Below, one piece after another: positions 21,801-32,537 of a stretch of 64,000 bases of DNA. The position numbers and the translations under genes were made by a program. Position 1 is the first letter of the stretch, and each line of letters begins with the position of its first letter. The notes beneath the pieces are model-generated. The model worked only from the letters and a program-made list of their open reading frames with translations, was not told the DNA's origin and made no database searches. This stretch comes from Metridium senile. Its lineage: Eukaryota > Cnidaria > Anthozoa > Actiniaria > Metridiidae. The stretch is from positions 18,398,741-18,462,740 of the forward strand of contig OX459099.1 of assembly GCA_949775045.1 (NCBI GenBank), written 5' to 3'.

Positions 21801-23019
21801 AAATTAACATCGTAATCAAAGCAACATTTTGCACCCTTTACTTCTACAAAAACCTTTTTTATCAGACTATCTTTTATAAGCTGAATATTTGAGCTCATTT
21901 TAGGTAATCCTACTCCCTTTGTTCTCGGTAATAAATCGGCTTAAGTCGGACAAGTGAAATTATTCTTTTGTCAACCGTTCAGAACTTCATCTAATCAGAC
22001 GTTCAAACAACCAATCAGAACTATCAATGTCGATAATTTATTCGAAATATGTCCAAAAAGACAATAGAATTCTGTGTGATGTTTGGAGGGGTGGTTTGGA
22101 CAATGATGTAATGTTTTTTCTGTTTACGCTGGCCACTACCTTTGACTTGAAAGATTCAATCAAAACAATGAAGAAATAGAAAACATGTGTGCATGCTGTG
22201 TGCAGCTGTTATTAAAGCATGCACAAAGACAAGTGTCAAGCATGAGTGTTTCTCAACACTTCTCTAGTGTTCTGACAATCCCCAAGTGCTTTATAACTGC
22301 AATACAGCTATTTTTTTTAATAAAATACAAATTGGCATATTTGATCAACATGCAAATGTGTGCTGTTTGCCTTAGCCAATCACAATGTGTGAATTTTCAT
22401 AGTTATTTTATACCTTTTTTTATATTACAGTCAATCCATCATTTTTGTAACAGAATTAGTATAAACTAGAATAGAACAAAGTCACAAGTTTGTTTTCAAA
22501 GTTTGATAATGATAACAACAACGCTTCTTATACAGTAGCTAGATGACATACTTGCTGCAGAAACTTCAAAGTGTACAAAACTCTACAGCTAGATTAGTGA
22601 CCCTAACATCTAAACACGATCATATCACTCCAGTATTATAAGACCTCCATTGGCTCCCAGTCAAATACAGAATTGAATTCAAGATATTACTCCTAACTTA
22701 CAAATGTTTAAAGAAGATGGCACCTCCATATTTACAAGAACTGATTAAACTGTACACTCCCAAACGACAACTAGGATCTTCATCCAAGAACTACCTAGTG
22801 ACAGCACATCTGCACCTAGACTATGGAACTCACTACCGGATAATCTGAGAAGCTACACTGACAAGGATATTCAAACTTTCAAACGCGAGCTGAAGACACA
22901 TTTATTCCATAAAGCCTTTAATTGACTTATTGACATTTATTTTTCATTTTATTTCAAGTTCTTTTTGATGTAAAGCGCCTATGGGCTAAATGGAATAGGC
23001 GCTATATAAGTCATTATTG

Positions 23020-23051
<32 letters not shown>

Positions 23052-26000
23052 TTACTTCTAAATCTCACAATTTAACTTTTTAATGGTTACTTCAAAACAA
23101 ATAACACTCTTTTAAAAATATTTGATTTCTGTATGTAATATACATGTGAATCAAACTGACAGATCATGTGGTTTGGAATGATAGATCATATGGTTTGAAT
23201 GTGTCAATCAAAATGACTGCTTACCCCACAATTCCCTTTGGTCATGCAATCAGTATTTGCTATTTTTGCTTTTCACTCCTTAGCCTGTTTTTGGAATACA
23301 TATAGGTGTATTTAGATTGATTAGAGTACAAACACTAAAAGTGTGCAACATAAATACCACTAATTACTGCTAAATTATGCAAATTCTTTTGTTCTCTATT
23401 GTTTAATCAACACTATTTAGTGGTAAATAGTACAAAGTATTGCACACTTTTAGTGTTTGTACTCTACTGAGTTTGATATTTTATTTTATGATTTCAGGGT
23501 TCATCAGAAGACAGAATAATTTATGGTCAACCAATTGCTTACAAAGAGTTGCAGAGTATTAGTACACAGACAGATGATTGTGGCTGTAACAATGGCTGTA
23601 CTTCTATGTACATCAATGCAGATCCACATCATGTTCTCAACATTGCAGAAACGTTTCCTCAACAACAGCCATATGTTTCAGATGATGCTGAACATGACTT
23701 AGAGATGGAGGCTTCCGGGGATCTGGAACTCTTGAGCACACCGGAAACCATAGACAATGACCTGAATTCAGAGAATGCCCTGGAATATGTAGATGGTTGT
23801 ACTTCTATGTACATCAATGAAGGTACACGTGATGTTCCCAACATTGCAGAAATATTACCTCAACCACAGCCATGTGTTTCAGTTGACAATGAACATGAGG
23901 CATTTGAGGAGCTTGAACATTGCAGCACAACAGCAGCAGAAACCTTAGATATTGACCAGAATCCAGAGAATACCTTGGAAGATGAAAATGGCTGTACTTC
24001 TATGTACATCACTGCAGAACCACATGACGTTCCCAACATCACAGAAACATTACCTCAAACACAGCCATGTGCTTCAGAAGATGGTGAACAGAACTTAGAG
24101 ATGGAGGCATCTGGAGATCTAGAACTCATCAACACATTAAAAACCTTAGACAATGACCTGAGTCCAGACAATACATTGGCAAATTTAGATGGTTGTACTT
24201 CTATGTATGTCAATGAAGATACACATGTTCCCAACATTGCAGAAACATTACCTCAACTACAGCCATGTGTTTCAGTTGACAGTGAACATGTGGCATCGGA
24301 GGGTCTAGAACACTGCAGCACAACAGCAGCAGAAACCTTAGATATTGACCAGAATCCAGAGAATACCTTGGAAGATGAAAATGGCTGTACTTCTATGTAC
24401 ATCACTGCAGAACCACATGACGTTCCCAACATCACAGAAACATTACCTCAAACACAGCCATGTGCTTCAGAAGATGGTGACCAAAATCCAGAGAATTCCA
24501 TGGAATATGAAGATGGACTTAAACAAGTGCAAGGTGCTTCATTCGATGCTGAACAAGACTTAGAGAGGGAGACATCTGGGGATCTTGAACACTGCAACAC
24601 AGCAGAAGATACCTCTAATAATGACAAAAATCCAAAGAATTCCGTGGAATATGAAGATGGACTTCAGCCAATACAAGGTGCTTCATTCGATGCTGAACAA
24701 GACTTAGAGTGGGAGACATCGGGGGATCTTGAACACTGCAATATAGCAGAAAAAACCTCCAATAATGACAAAAATGCAGAGAATTCCATAGAATATGAAG
24801 ATGGACACCAGCGAATGGATGGTGCTTCATTCAATGCTGAACAAGAATTAGAGATGGAGACATCGGGGGAACCTGAACACTGCAACACAGCAGAAGAAAC
24901 CTCCAGTAATGACACAAATGCAGAGAATTCCATAGAATATGAAGATGGACACCAGCGAATGGATGGTGCTTCATTCGATGCTGAACAAGACTTAGAGAGG
25001 GAGGCATCCAGGGATCTTGAACACTGCAACACAACAGAAGATACCTCCAGTAATGACAAAAATCCAAAGAATTCCATAGAATATGAAGATGGACACCAGC
25101 AAATGCAAGGTGCTTCATTCGATGCTGAACAAGACTTAGAGAGGGAGGCATCGGGGGATTCTGAACACTGCAACACAGCAGAAGAAACCTCCAGTAATGA
25201 CAAAAATACAGAGAATACTTTGAAGGATGAAGACAGACATCAGCAAATACAAGGTGCTTCATTCGATGCTGTACAAGACTTAGAGAGGGAGGCATCGGGG
25301 GATCCTGAACACTGCAACACAGCAGAAGAAACCTTTAAAAATGACAAAATTGCAGAGAATACTTTGGAGGATGAAGACAGACATCAGCAAATGCAAGGTG
25401 CTTCGTTCGATGCTGAACAAGACTTAGAGAGGGAGGCATCAGGGGATCCTGAACACTGCAACACAGCAGAAGAAACCTCCAGTAATGACAAAAATGCAGA
25501 GAATACTTTGGAAGATGAAGACGGGCATCAGCAAATGCAAGGTGCTTCATTCGATGCTGAACAAGACTTAGAGATGGAGACATCGGGGGAACCTGAACAC
25601 TGCAACACAGCAGAAGAAACCTCCAGTAATGACAAAAATGCAGAGAATACTTTGGAAGATGAAGATGGACATCAGCAAGTGCAAGGTGCTTCATTCGATG
25701 CTCAACAAGACTCCGAGAGGGAGACATCCGGGGATCTTGAACACTGCAACATAGCAGAAGAAATCTTCGATAATGACAAAAATGCAGAGATTACTTTAAA
25801 AGATGAAGATGGACACCAGCGAATGGATGGTGCTTCATTTGATGCTGAACAAGACTTAGAGATGGAGACATCGAGGGATCCTGAAAACTACAACACACCA
25901 GAAGAGACCTCCAGTAATGACAAAAATGCAGAGAATACTTTGGAAGATGAAGATGGACACCAGCGAATGGATGGTGCTTCATTCGATGCTGAACAAGACT

Positions 26001-27340
26001 TAGAGATTGAGACATCGGGGGAACCTGAACACTGCAACACAGCAGAAGAAACCTCCAGTAATGACAAAAATGCAGAGAATACTTTGGAATATAAAGATGG
26101 ACACCAGCGAATGGATGGTGCTTCATTCGATGCTGAACAAGACTTAGAGATGGAGACATCGGGGGAACCTGAACACTGCAACACAACAGCAGAAACCTCC
26201 AGTAATGACAAATATGCAGAGAATACTTTGGAAGATGAAGATGGACACCAGCGAATGGATGGTGCTTCATTCGATGCTGAACAAGACTTAGAAAGGGTGG
26301 CATCGGGGGATCATGAATACTGCAACACAACAGCAGAAACCTTAGATAATGACAAAAATGCAGAGAATACTTTGGTAGATGAAAACCGACAAGAGCAAAT
26401 CCAAAATGTGCATGACAATAGCACAACATTGAAAGTTCCAGCAAAATTGCGTTATCCCTCCCAAAATAGCATGATTAAGAAGAAGAATGTGAAATGTTGG
26501 TATTGTGATGTGATATTAAAGGACATATTAGATTTCATTTCTCATCTTAAAGTACATGGTGACAAAGTATGTCATTATTGTGAAAAGAGATTTTCAAACA
26601 AACGTGATTTAGAAAGTCATCTTAGAATACATACTGGATTGAGACCCTTTCAATGTCGTGTTTGTGAGAAGAAGTTTACCCATAGGAGTAATTTGTATCA
26701 TCATCGCAAAGTACATGAAAATGAACCTTTGAAACATTTGAAACCTTTGAAACCTTTGAAATGTTCTTGTTGCCAGAAAAATTTCAATGACAAACGTTCT
26801 TTAAAGCAACATCAAACCAGAAATAATGGAGAGAAAATTTTTGAATGTTCTTATTGTAAGAAAACGTTTGCACTAAAGGATGATTTAAAAAGGCACATCA
26901 AAGTACACAATGGAGGACCTTTTGAGTGTTCTTATTGTGCAAAGAAGTACACACAAAAAAGTCATTTAAGAACTCATCTTAAAACACATAATAGCACTAC
27001 GCCCGTTGAATGTTCATACTGTAAAAAGAAGTTTGCGCAAAAGAAATATTTGACTTCACATCTTAAAACACACACACATACAGAGAAAAAGTTTGAATGT
27101 TCTCATTGTGCAAAGAAATACGCACAAAGAGGTCATTTAAGAATGCATCTTAAAACACATACTAGCAAAAAGTCCTTTGAATGTTCATACTGTGAGAAGA
27201 AGTTTGCACAAAAGAAATATTTAGATTCACATCTTAAAACACATACACATAGAGAGAAAAAGTTTGAATGTTCTCATTGCAAGAAAAGGTTTGTACTAAA
27301 TTGTTATTTACAAAAACATGTCCGACAAACACATACTTGA
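15840..27340 (+). CDS. WW domain - acidic repeat - C2H2 zinc-finger protein
   Basis: Coding exons are 16209-16310 and 23498-27340 (phase 0, GTAAGT donor, TTTCAG acceptor), 1314 residues in all. A 5' UTR exon ending ATTCAG before GTATAT (15971) is likely because the paralogue at 29.6 kb keeps it. Residues 2-33 form a WW domain (W5, G13, YN 19-20, T23, W28, P29-P30). A TQT at 57-59 fits the dynein light chain LC8 binding motif. Residues 67-372 are four and a half modules of about 66 residues starting GCTSMYI; 373-996 are thirteen acidic 48-residue repeats; 1034-1313 hold ten C2H2 fingers, the fourth lacking its last His. A nuclear DNA-binding regulator with a disordered acidic middle is the natural guess; no target is known. 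The second exon is open far upstream of any ATG, so the WW exon, not an internal start, supplies the N-terminus. Confidence 0.85.
17210..17790 (+). mobile_element. LINE 3' end carrying a nested MITE
   Basis: 17236-17330 reads WNKLPMNLRNLKSISSFKKN and on to KTYLFKLAF then stop. The 3' UTR resumes after the nested element and ends GTGCTATATAAATAAAG and TTATT repeats near 17790. It lies in the large intron of the WW/zinc-finger gene. Confidence 0.8.
17394..17686. mobile_element. Tc1/mariner-like MITE, CAGCAGTTCTCAGTCACACG ends
   Basis: A 293-bp element flanked by TA (17392-17393, 17687-17688). Long TIRs: CAGCAGTTCTCAGTCACACG and onward through GCATAAAAAGC, then a second paired block (ACGTGAAGTTGG). 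It sits inside the 3' UTR of the LINE at 17210-17790, so it is younger than that insertion. Confidence 0.9.
18455..18893. mobile_element. TIR element, TTAGGTGCCCAGTTTCRTGACA
   Basis: The left end TTAGGTGCCCAGTTTCATGA and right end GTCACGAAACTGGGCACCTAA are inverted. A further partial left end (TGCCCAGTTACGTGACACTT) lies at 18211. A 62-residue minus frame inside (18861-18673) could be a transposase scrap but is too short to assign. Confidence 0.7.
20377..20917. repeat. Second copy of the 9814-10135 segment
   Basis: Matches 9814-10135 before and after a 260-bp MITE insertion at 20400-20659. Shared text includes GACGCATGGGCTGGTTGGTC and AACCACTTTGTGGAAAAATA. The copy lacks the CCCGTTTGGGGTTTTAAGG stretch found at 10031. 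Confidence 0.85.
20400..20659. mobile_element. PIF/Harbinger-like MITE with TAA duplication
   Basis: A 260-bp element with ends GGGACTTGTCAGAAATTAGC and its inverse, flanked by TAA (20397-20399, 20660-20662). The uninterrupted site AGTTAATAACACCA is present in the sister copy at 9831-9844, proving insertion. A three-base TWA duplication is the PIF/Harbinger hallmark. G-rich and C-rich tracts follow each TIR. Confidence 0.93.
21240..22550. other. Intronic sequence, no gene seen
   Basis: Holds two direct words GGTAGGGGGTGCAAA (21611, 21788), and a block at 22046-22085 shared with 14077-14125 in inverse orientation. No coding or RNA feature. Confidence 0.45.
22552..23046 (+). mobile_element. 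CR1/L2-type LINE 3' end
   Basis: Translates from 22554 as LQKLQSVQNSTARLVTL, SKHDHITPVL, one stop, then LHWLPVKYRIEFKILLLTYK and MAPPYLQEL, and later WNSLPDNLRS. Ends with AAGCGCCTATGGGC, GCGCTATATAAGTC and TAA repeats. One nonsense codon plus frameshifts mark it as dead. Confidence 0.85.
23322..23466. mobile_element. 145-bp MITE, TAGAGTACAAACACTAAAAG (copy 1)
   Basis: Perfectly inverted ends TAGAGTACAAACACTAAAAG(TGTGCAA). It ends 31 bp before the acceptor of the zinc-finger exon. The copy at 54875-55019 has the same length and is nearly identical, so the family moved recently. Confidence 0.92.
24512..26383 (+). repeat. Thirteen in-frame 144-bp coding repeats
   Basis: Period exactly 144 bp from 24512 to 26383, then a decaying fourteenth start. 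Each unit encodes 48 acidic residues around GASFDAEQDLE, EHCNTAEET and NDKNAENTLEDE. Units are 80-95% alike at the DNA level, and no frameshift has entered, which argues for selection on the frame despite unequal crossing-over. Upstream, modules of about 195-200 bp start at 23594, 23795, 23990, 24191 and 24383. Confidence 0.97.
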
Positions 27341-28021
27341 GGGAACCTGATAGCATGGGTGGTCCATTGGTCAAGCCTCTGTGATTCAGGTTTTGGCCCA
27401 AGCTCAGCTATGGATCATAATGTGAGTCTGTTTCATGTGTTGCTGTCTCACTTGCCACAAATGTTTTTCATTGCCGCCGCCTCCACAGACAGCCAGAGAC
27501 TGAGAATGTCCAATTGTCCCGGAAAGTCATCACATAAGCTGAGTTTTGTGAACTTGTAAATGCCGAAAATTATGAGCTTGTAAATACCGAAAGTTGTGAA
27601 AGTCAACATGTGAGCAGAGTTTTCTGATCTTGTAAATATTGAAAGTTGTGAGTTCTGTGTGTTAAAAAGGGAGGTTCCAAGTAAGCTAGTAAGTACTTTG
27701 TATGCTATTGCATACTGTCCTAGCGTGAAACAAAGTTGCTTGAAAATGTTATATGTATTAAATAAATAAATAAGGTTATTATTAATGGAATGAAATTTGT
27801 AACACTGTAAAAAAATATTGACTTGCTGACGCTTCAAGTAAAAAGGTTATTATTGTATTATTTATAACTGAATAACTAACAGTGAATTAGAATTACCATA
27901 GAATAGCCAAGTTTGCTTTTTAATTGGAATGTTAATAAAACCTGTATTTCATTGTTTGAGATAAACATATTAAACTTTATAAGTAAATAAGTATGTAATT
28001 TAAGTCTTTATTAATACATTA
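27341..28021. other. 3' flank of the zinc-finger gene
   Basis: AATAAA lies at 27760-27765 and is a candidate polyadenylation signal. 27787-27835 is a decayed inverse relative of the hammerhead-like repeats (GAAATTTGTAACACTGTAAA). Nothing else is visible. Confidence 0.45.
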
Positions 28022-28795
28022 TAGAGTGCAAACAGTGCATCAAAGAAACAGTAAAAATATGTACTAACTAGTGCAATTTTATGCCAATATTCATGACTAG
28101 AAATGATAGTTCCAAGTCGAGGCTGGAATTGCTGCGCATAATAACTAGTTATTAATAGTTTTAACTAGCAATTTAAAAACTGCTATATGTGACAACTCCA
28201 CTGAACGGAACTGTGAAAAGGTATATTTTAAGCCAGTCAACACTATTTCCTTCCAGGTGATTTCGCGCGTGCACTTCCGGTTAGTATAAGCCAATCAGAA
28301 GCATTTCTGTCGCATCGCCAACGGTTCCAAGATGGCGTCGTTCGAGAGAGTTGTTTCCCGTGTTAACCCTCGATAAATAACTTTACATTAAAAAGTTTTA
28401 TACTTCTTGGACAATAAACTTTCATTGCTGCTCTATCAGGGATAAAAAATAATAAAAACAAAACGCAAATGCCTAAAAGTAACCGAAATTGTTTTTGTCT
28501 CGAGGCGCCATTTTGGAACTACTCGTTTTGACGAACAATCCTTTGCGCGCTTCGAAGCGAGCTCACCTGGTTTGGCTTGTAACAGTTGGCTATAACAATA
28601 ATGCCTGCAGAGGAGGGTAGTCAATCCATTATTTAAGTGAGCAGGAAAGCTTTGTCCTGATGGACTTCAAAACCGTTTCTTTATATTTTACCAAGTTTAA
28701 AGAAAACACATCTTTTAAAAGTAGGGGTACATCTCCGTTGGCCCACACATAAATCAGCCCTCTATTTGTATTTCATGAGTACTGTTTGCACTCTA
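28022..28795. mobile_element. 774-bp element with TAGAGTGCAAACAGT ends
   Basis: Starts TAGAGTGCAAACAGTGC and ends with its inverse GTACTGTTTGCACTCTA; the ends resemble those of the 145-bp MITEs (TAGAGTACAAACA). It carries a GC-richer patch at about 28260-28345 with a CCAAT box (AGCCAATCAG) and CCAAGATGGCGTC, promoter-like words. No long frame. Confidence 0.65.
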
Positions 28796-29640
28796 GGATT
28801 TATATCATACAATGACAGCTTTGCTGATGAGCCTGTGACCAAAACACCAAGTTAGAAATGTAGTTAGTATGAATTGAATGACAAAAAATTCATTCAAAAA
28901 TACCAAGTAACACCTATGTTTTAGTGATAGCTGATCTGAAACAGTCCCCTTCTTTGTCCATGCATCCCCTTTACAAAAATAACGACCTGTCACTCCTCAT
29001 TATGTTATTACTGTTACTAAATTACTTTTTTATTCAATAAGGGAGCATTCACAAAAACCTTTTTGGGGACTGACGAGAAACTATCTTCTATGAAAAAAAA
29101 CATTCAGAGGACCCTATTTACTTTAAAAATGGTTTCCCAGTAGTTTTTTTTTTACCACACTTCCCATTTTCATTTAGCGAGATAATCAATTTTACCTGGT
29201 CTGATCAATACATATTTTGCACCCGATACAAAGCATAGATGGGATATTTGATTTATGTCAATTTCAATTCAATTGGGTGTCGCTATGGCAACATAAAACA
29301 AAGATGGCAGAAGTAATTTTTCAAAAATATCTCGCATTTTTGATGAGCTTCAGAAAAATGATTATTGAAATGAAACGTCACATTCATGCACTGTGAATCA
29401 GACATTAATTAGAATGTTTGATTAGAGTGATTTTAAGTAATTTGAAAAAACATTCTATTTGCGATTTATTTGAAATCACTCTAATCAAACATCCTAACGA
29501 TGGTCATTAAAAAGGGATCGCCCCCTCCCCCCCATTTTCTCATCAGTCACCCACCCAACAACTTTTTGCTACTGTTATATGCTGTTGCTCTTCTAACACC
29601 TGTAAATATAGTCAATTTGAATGAAAGTGAATCCAAGCTG
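28796..29640. other. Between the two gene copies, no gene seen
   Basis: 29405-29497 is inverted (TTAGAATGTTTGATTAGAGT against ACTCTAATCAAACATCCTAA), probably another small fold-back repeat. No coding feature. Confidence 0.5.
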
Positions 29641-29978
29641 AATTAATTTCCTCCATTTGAGGAAGGTGAGGTTGGGCTCCCTGTGTTAACCACAATACAT
29701 TAAACCAGCAACGCCTGTTTGTTTTTCGCACTTGTAAAAGTGATTTCCTGACGATATCAATGCGAATTTGATGTTGAATGCAGATTTGAATCGTTTGTGT
29801 TGAAGTATTCAGGTAATATAATCTTAAAATACGTGTGTACATCGATTCTTAACGTCTAAGTGTACAATTCTAACTACATATAATAGGCAAGTGGACTTAA
29901 TTCTATCTTTCTTTATCGTATCGAATCTTGAAGATGCTCGAAGTCGGGTTGAGATCGATTTGGTTCGTTATATTATAA

Positions 29979-30143
29979 AAGGCTGGTTTTCACTAGGAAA
30001 AGCATAAGCATAAGCACGAAAAGTAGGCTTTAAGGCTGGTTTTCACTGGACATAATCAGACATAAGCATAAGAGAAACAAACACGTTCGTTTTCTTGTGT
30101 TTAGCTTTAATATGCTTATGCTTATGCCTAGTGAAAACCAGCC
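29979..30143. mobile_element. MITE with TTAA, GGCTGGTTTTCACT ends
   Basis: 30034-30143 starts GGCTGGTTTTCACTGGACAT and ends ...CTAGTGAAAACCAGCC, flanked by TTAA (30030-30033, 30144-30147). A second left end lies at 29980, so two left arms are in tandem. Ends match the family at 2192, but the filler word is CATAAG rather than CGCAAG. Confidence 0.88.
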
Positions 30144-31299
30144 TTAATCGAGTATAATTTCAACTTACATTGTTTTATCTGTTTTTTAATTATGATAAGA
30201 AATACTTCTTTATTCTTTGTTCAACGTAATGCTTTGGGAGGCTGTATAGAATTATGAACTTCGTTTATAAAGAAACATTGAAATTGGTATTGGGAATTCA
30301 CACATTCGTGTTTTGAATATGACGAAGAAAGCTACGGAACCATTATTCATAAGAGGGTCCTGAAGGGGTAAGATGGGAGATGGGATTTGCCTTAGTTTTG
30401 ACTGGGAAAATGGGATTGATGCACTGGGACTGGGATTTACAAATAAAAGAACAATAGAAAATGGGAATGGGATTGAAAACTTAAAAAAACTTAAGCAAAA
30501 TTGATGGGATTATGTGATTTTTGACTGGGATTTGGTCCAAATATAAACTGGGAAATGGGATTCGGACCCCCCTCTTCAGGACCCTCTCATATAAACAATC
30601 CCGTTTGCTAACGTGCAGTTCAACGATTTGTATTCCTACAGTTGTATTTTTAAAGATGGAGTCGAACTGGATTGAATACAAGTGTAAGTCAGGGCAGACT
30701 ATGTTTATGTACAACAAGGTAACAGGGGTACACAAATGGCTGCTAGGATATAACAATGTAAGTTAAGTCACACTATTATTTATTAACTATGGCTGAATTA
30801 AAACCATTGGGAGTGTTAAATTAGGCATGATTGACGGATGAGGTTTTTTCTTTAGTTGTAAAAAATGGAAATGTTATGATTATTCATTAATAAATATTGA
30901 TTGTAAATCTGTAAAAAAGTCACCTATTTCTCATAGTGCATAAAATGCTGTAGATATTATATACAGCTGAAAAGAGACACATATATTCACTCCCCCTCCC
31001 CCCTAGAACAATCAACATTGACTTTGATTATGTTACAGCCGAAAATGTTGCATCGTGATAAGTAAGTTTCAAAGTTTGGTTTGATTTTTTCTGTGACTGC
31101 GGGAGGAGCTTATGTAAATTACCACTGCATGTATTGAGGTGTGATTTATATTTGCTATAAAAAATTCCTCAGATCGAGTAGTTGGGCTGCCTGTGGCCGA
31201 AAGCACAAGATTGTACAGCCAATACAACATGGAAGCAAATATTGTAAACAACTCAAAAAAAAAGTCTAGGTTAGTTCTTTTGAATTTTACCAAAAAGTA

Positions 31300-31800
31300 A
31301 AGTAAATCTCAGCAGGAAATTTCAAATTAAAACTTATGCAAATCAGGATATACAGCACTAGTGTTGTATCAGATATACAACACTCGTCATGGTCATGATT
31401 TCTTTTGTAAATTTCTCATTAATTATTCATGGTTTTTTTAAGTACTATATACAATATGAGTGGCCGATCTGTATGCATGAGATATACAGTGGCAAGTTGA
31501 AGATAAGCCACTGTATATCTCATACAGATCGGACACGAATATTGTATAGTACTTATGAAACTCCAACAATAGTTATTTGATAATTTACTAAAATTGTCAA
31601 AATAAAAGTAAATCTGGCCGAGAAAATTCAAGTTAAAACTTATGCAAATCAGGACGAATCTGTATCGGATATACAACCTCCGTCACGGACGTGAATTCTT
31701 TTGTCAATTGCTCATTAATTATCCATGAATTTTATAACCTAATATACAACCTTCTTCACTGTTATGACTTCTTTTATCAATTTCTCATGAATTAATAATA
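31300..31800. repeat. Direct repeats around a fold-back hairpin
   Basis: 31318-31437 recurs at 31615-31735 and, in part, at 31737-31795 (AAACTTATGCAAATCAGGA, TTTTGTAAATTTCTCATTAA). Between them, 31441-31553 is a long hairpin (AGTACTATATACAATATGAG against its inverse). An inverse copy of the repeat is at about 39315-39395. All lies in the intron of the broken gene copy. Confidence 0.75.
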
Positions 31801-32486
31801 TGCCTAATATTGTATAATATGATTCTAGGGTTCATCAGTAGACAGTATCATGTATGGCCAACTGGTTGCTAACAAAGAGGTGCAGAGTATTGCTACACAG
31901 ACAGATGATTGTGGCTGTAACAATGGCTGTACTTCTGTCTACATCAATACAGTTCAACAATCACATTGTTTGTTGAACAGTGCAGAAACATTACCTCAAC
32001 CACAGCCAGGTGTTTTGTTTGATGGTGAACATAACTTAGAGAGGGAGGCATGGGTGGATCTGGAGGCACTATAACACAGCAGCAGAAACCTCTGAAGAAT
32101 GACAAAAGTGCAGAGAATTCCATGGAATATGAAGATGGACATCAGCAAATGCAAGGTGCTTCATTCGTTGCTGAACAAGACTTAGAGAGGGAGGCATCGG
32201 GGGATCCTGAACACAGCAGAAGAAACCTCCAGTAATGACAAATCCCAAGAAAAAACCTTGGAAATTGCAGATAGCAGTAATAATATGTACATCAATATAG
32301 ATCCACCTCATATTTTCAGGCATCACAGAAACATTACCTAAACAACATCTGGGTGTTTTATTTGAGGAAGGTGACTCCCCCTCGGCCCGCCCGTAGACAC
32401 AGGAAGCCCAGAAATCCGAAAAGGTCTGAGAACCAGGGAAGGGATGCCTGCGGAGGAGACTGTCTCACGAATGTCGAAGGTTTTTA

Positions 32487-32527
32487 GACTGACGTTTCGA
32501 CTACTACTGTAGTCATTGCATCAGACA
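32487..32527 (-). ncRNA. Hammerhead-ribozyme-like motif (second type)
   Basis: The minus strand reads CTGATGCAATGACTAC, AGTA, GTAGTCGAAACGTCAGT. A six-pair stem II (GACTAC/GTAGTC) sits between CTGATG and GAAAC, followed by the GTC cleavage triplet. Three extra bases after CTGATG depart from CUGANGA, so activity is doubtful. It borders the transposon tail that truncates the broken gene copy. Confidence 0.45.
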
Positions 32528-32537
32528 ATGAAATAAT

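Larger units (their letters stand above)
29640..32365 (+). pseudogene. Broken tandem copy of the WW/acidic-repeat gene
   Basis: Upstream sequence at 29665-29815 matches 15838-15972, including ACCAGCAACGCCTGT and the donor-like ATTCAGGTA. The WW exon is 30656-30757 (W5, W28, but LL replaces the prolines), with GTAAGT behind it. The second exon opens at 31829 after CTAG and reads GSSVDSIMYGQLVANKEVQS, then ATQTDDCGC. A one-base insertion near 32070 gives a stop at 32072-32074. The next frame continues with one acidic 48-residue unit (DGHQQMQGASFVAEQDLERE) until a stop near 32235. Homology fades by about 32365, where transposon sequence begins. All zinc fingers are missing. Either a dead duplicate or a source of a short WW/TQT protein of about 116 residues. 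Confidence 0.85.

Noticed and set aside
23549..23551. TTG as start of the zinc-finger protein
   Set aside because: The frame is open to a splice acceptor at 23497, and the WW exon joins in phase.
24512..26383. CRISPR-like periodic repeats
   Set aside because: The repeats are coding, contiguous and 144 bp long without spacers, in an animal gene.
24615..26444. Several minus-strand ORFs up to 217 residues
   Set aside because: Antisense shadows of the 144-bp coding repeats; their period and composition follow the plus-strand frame.
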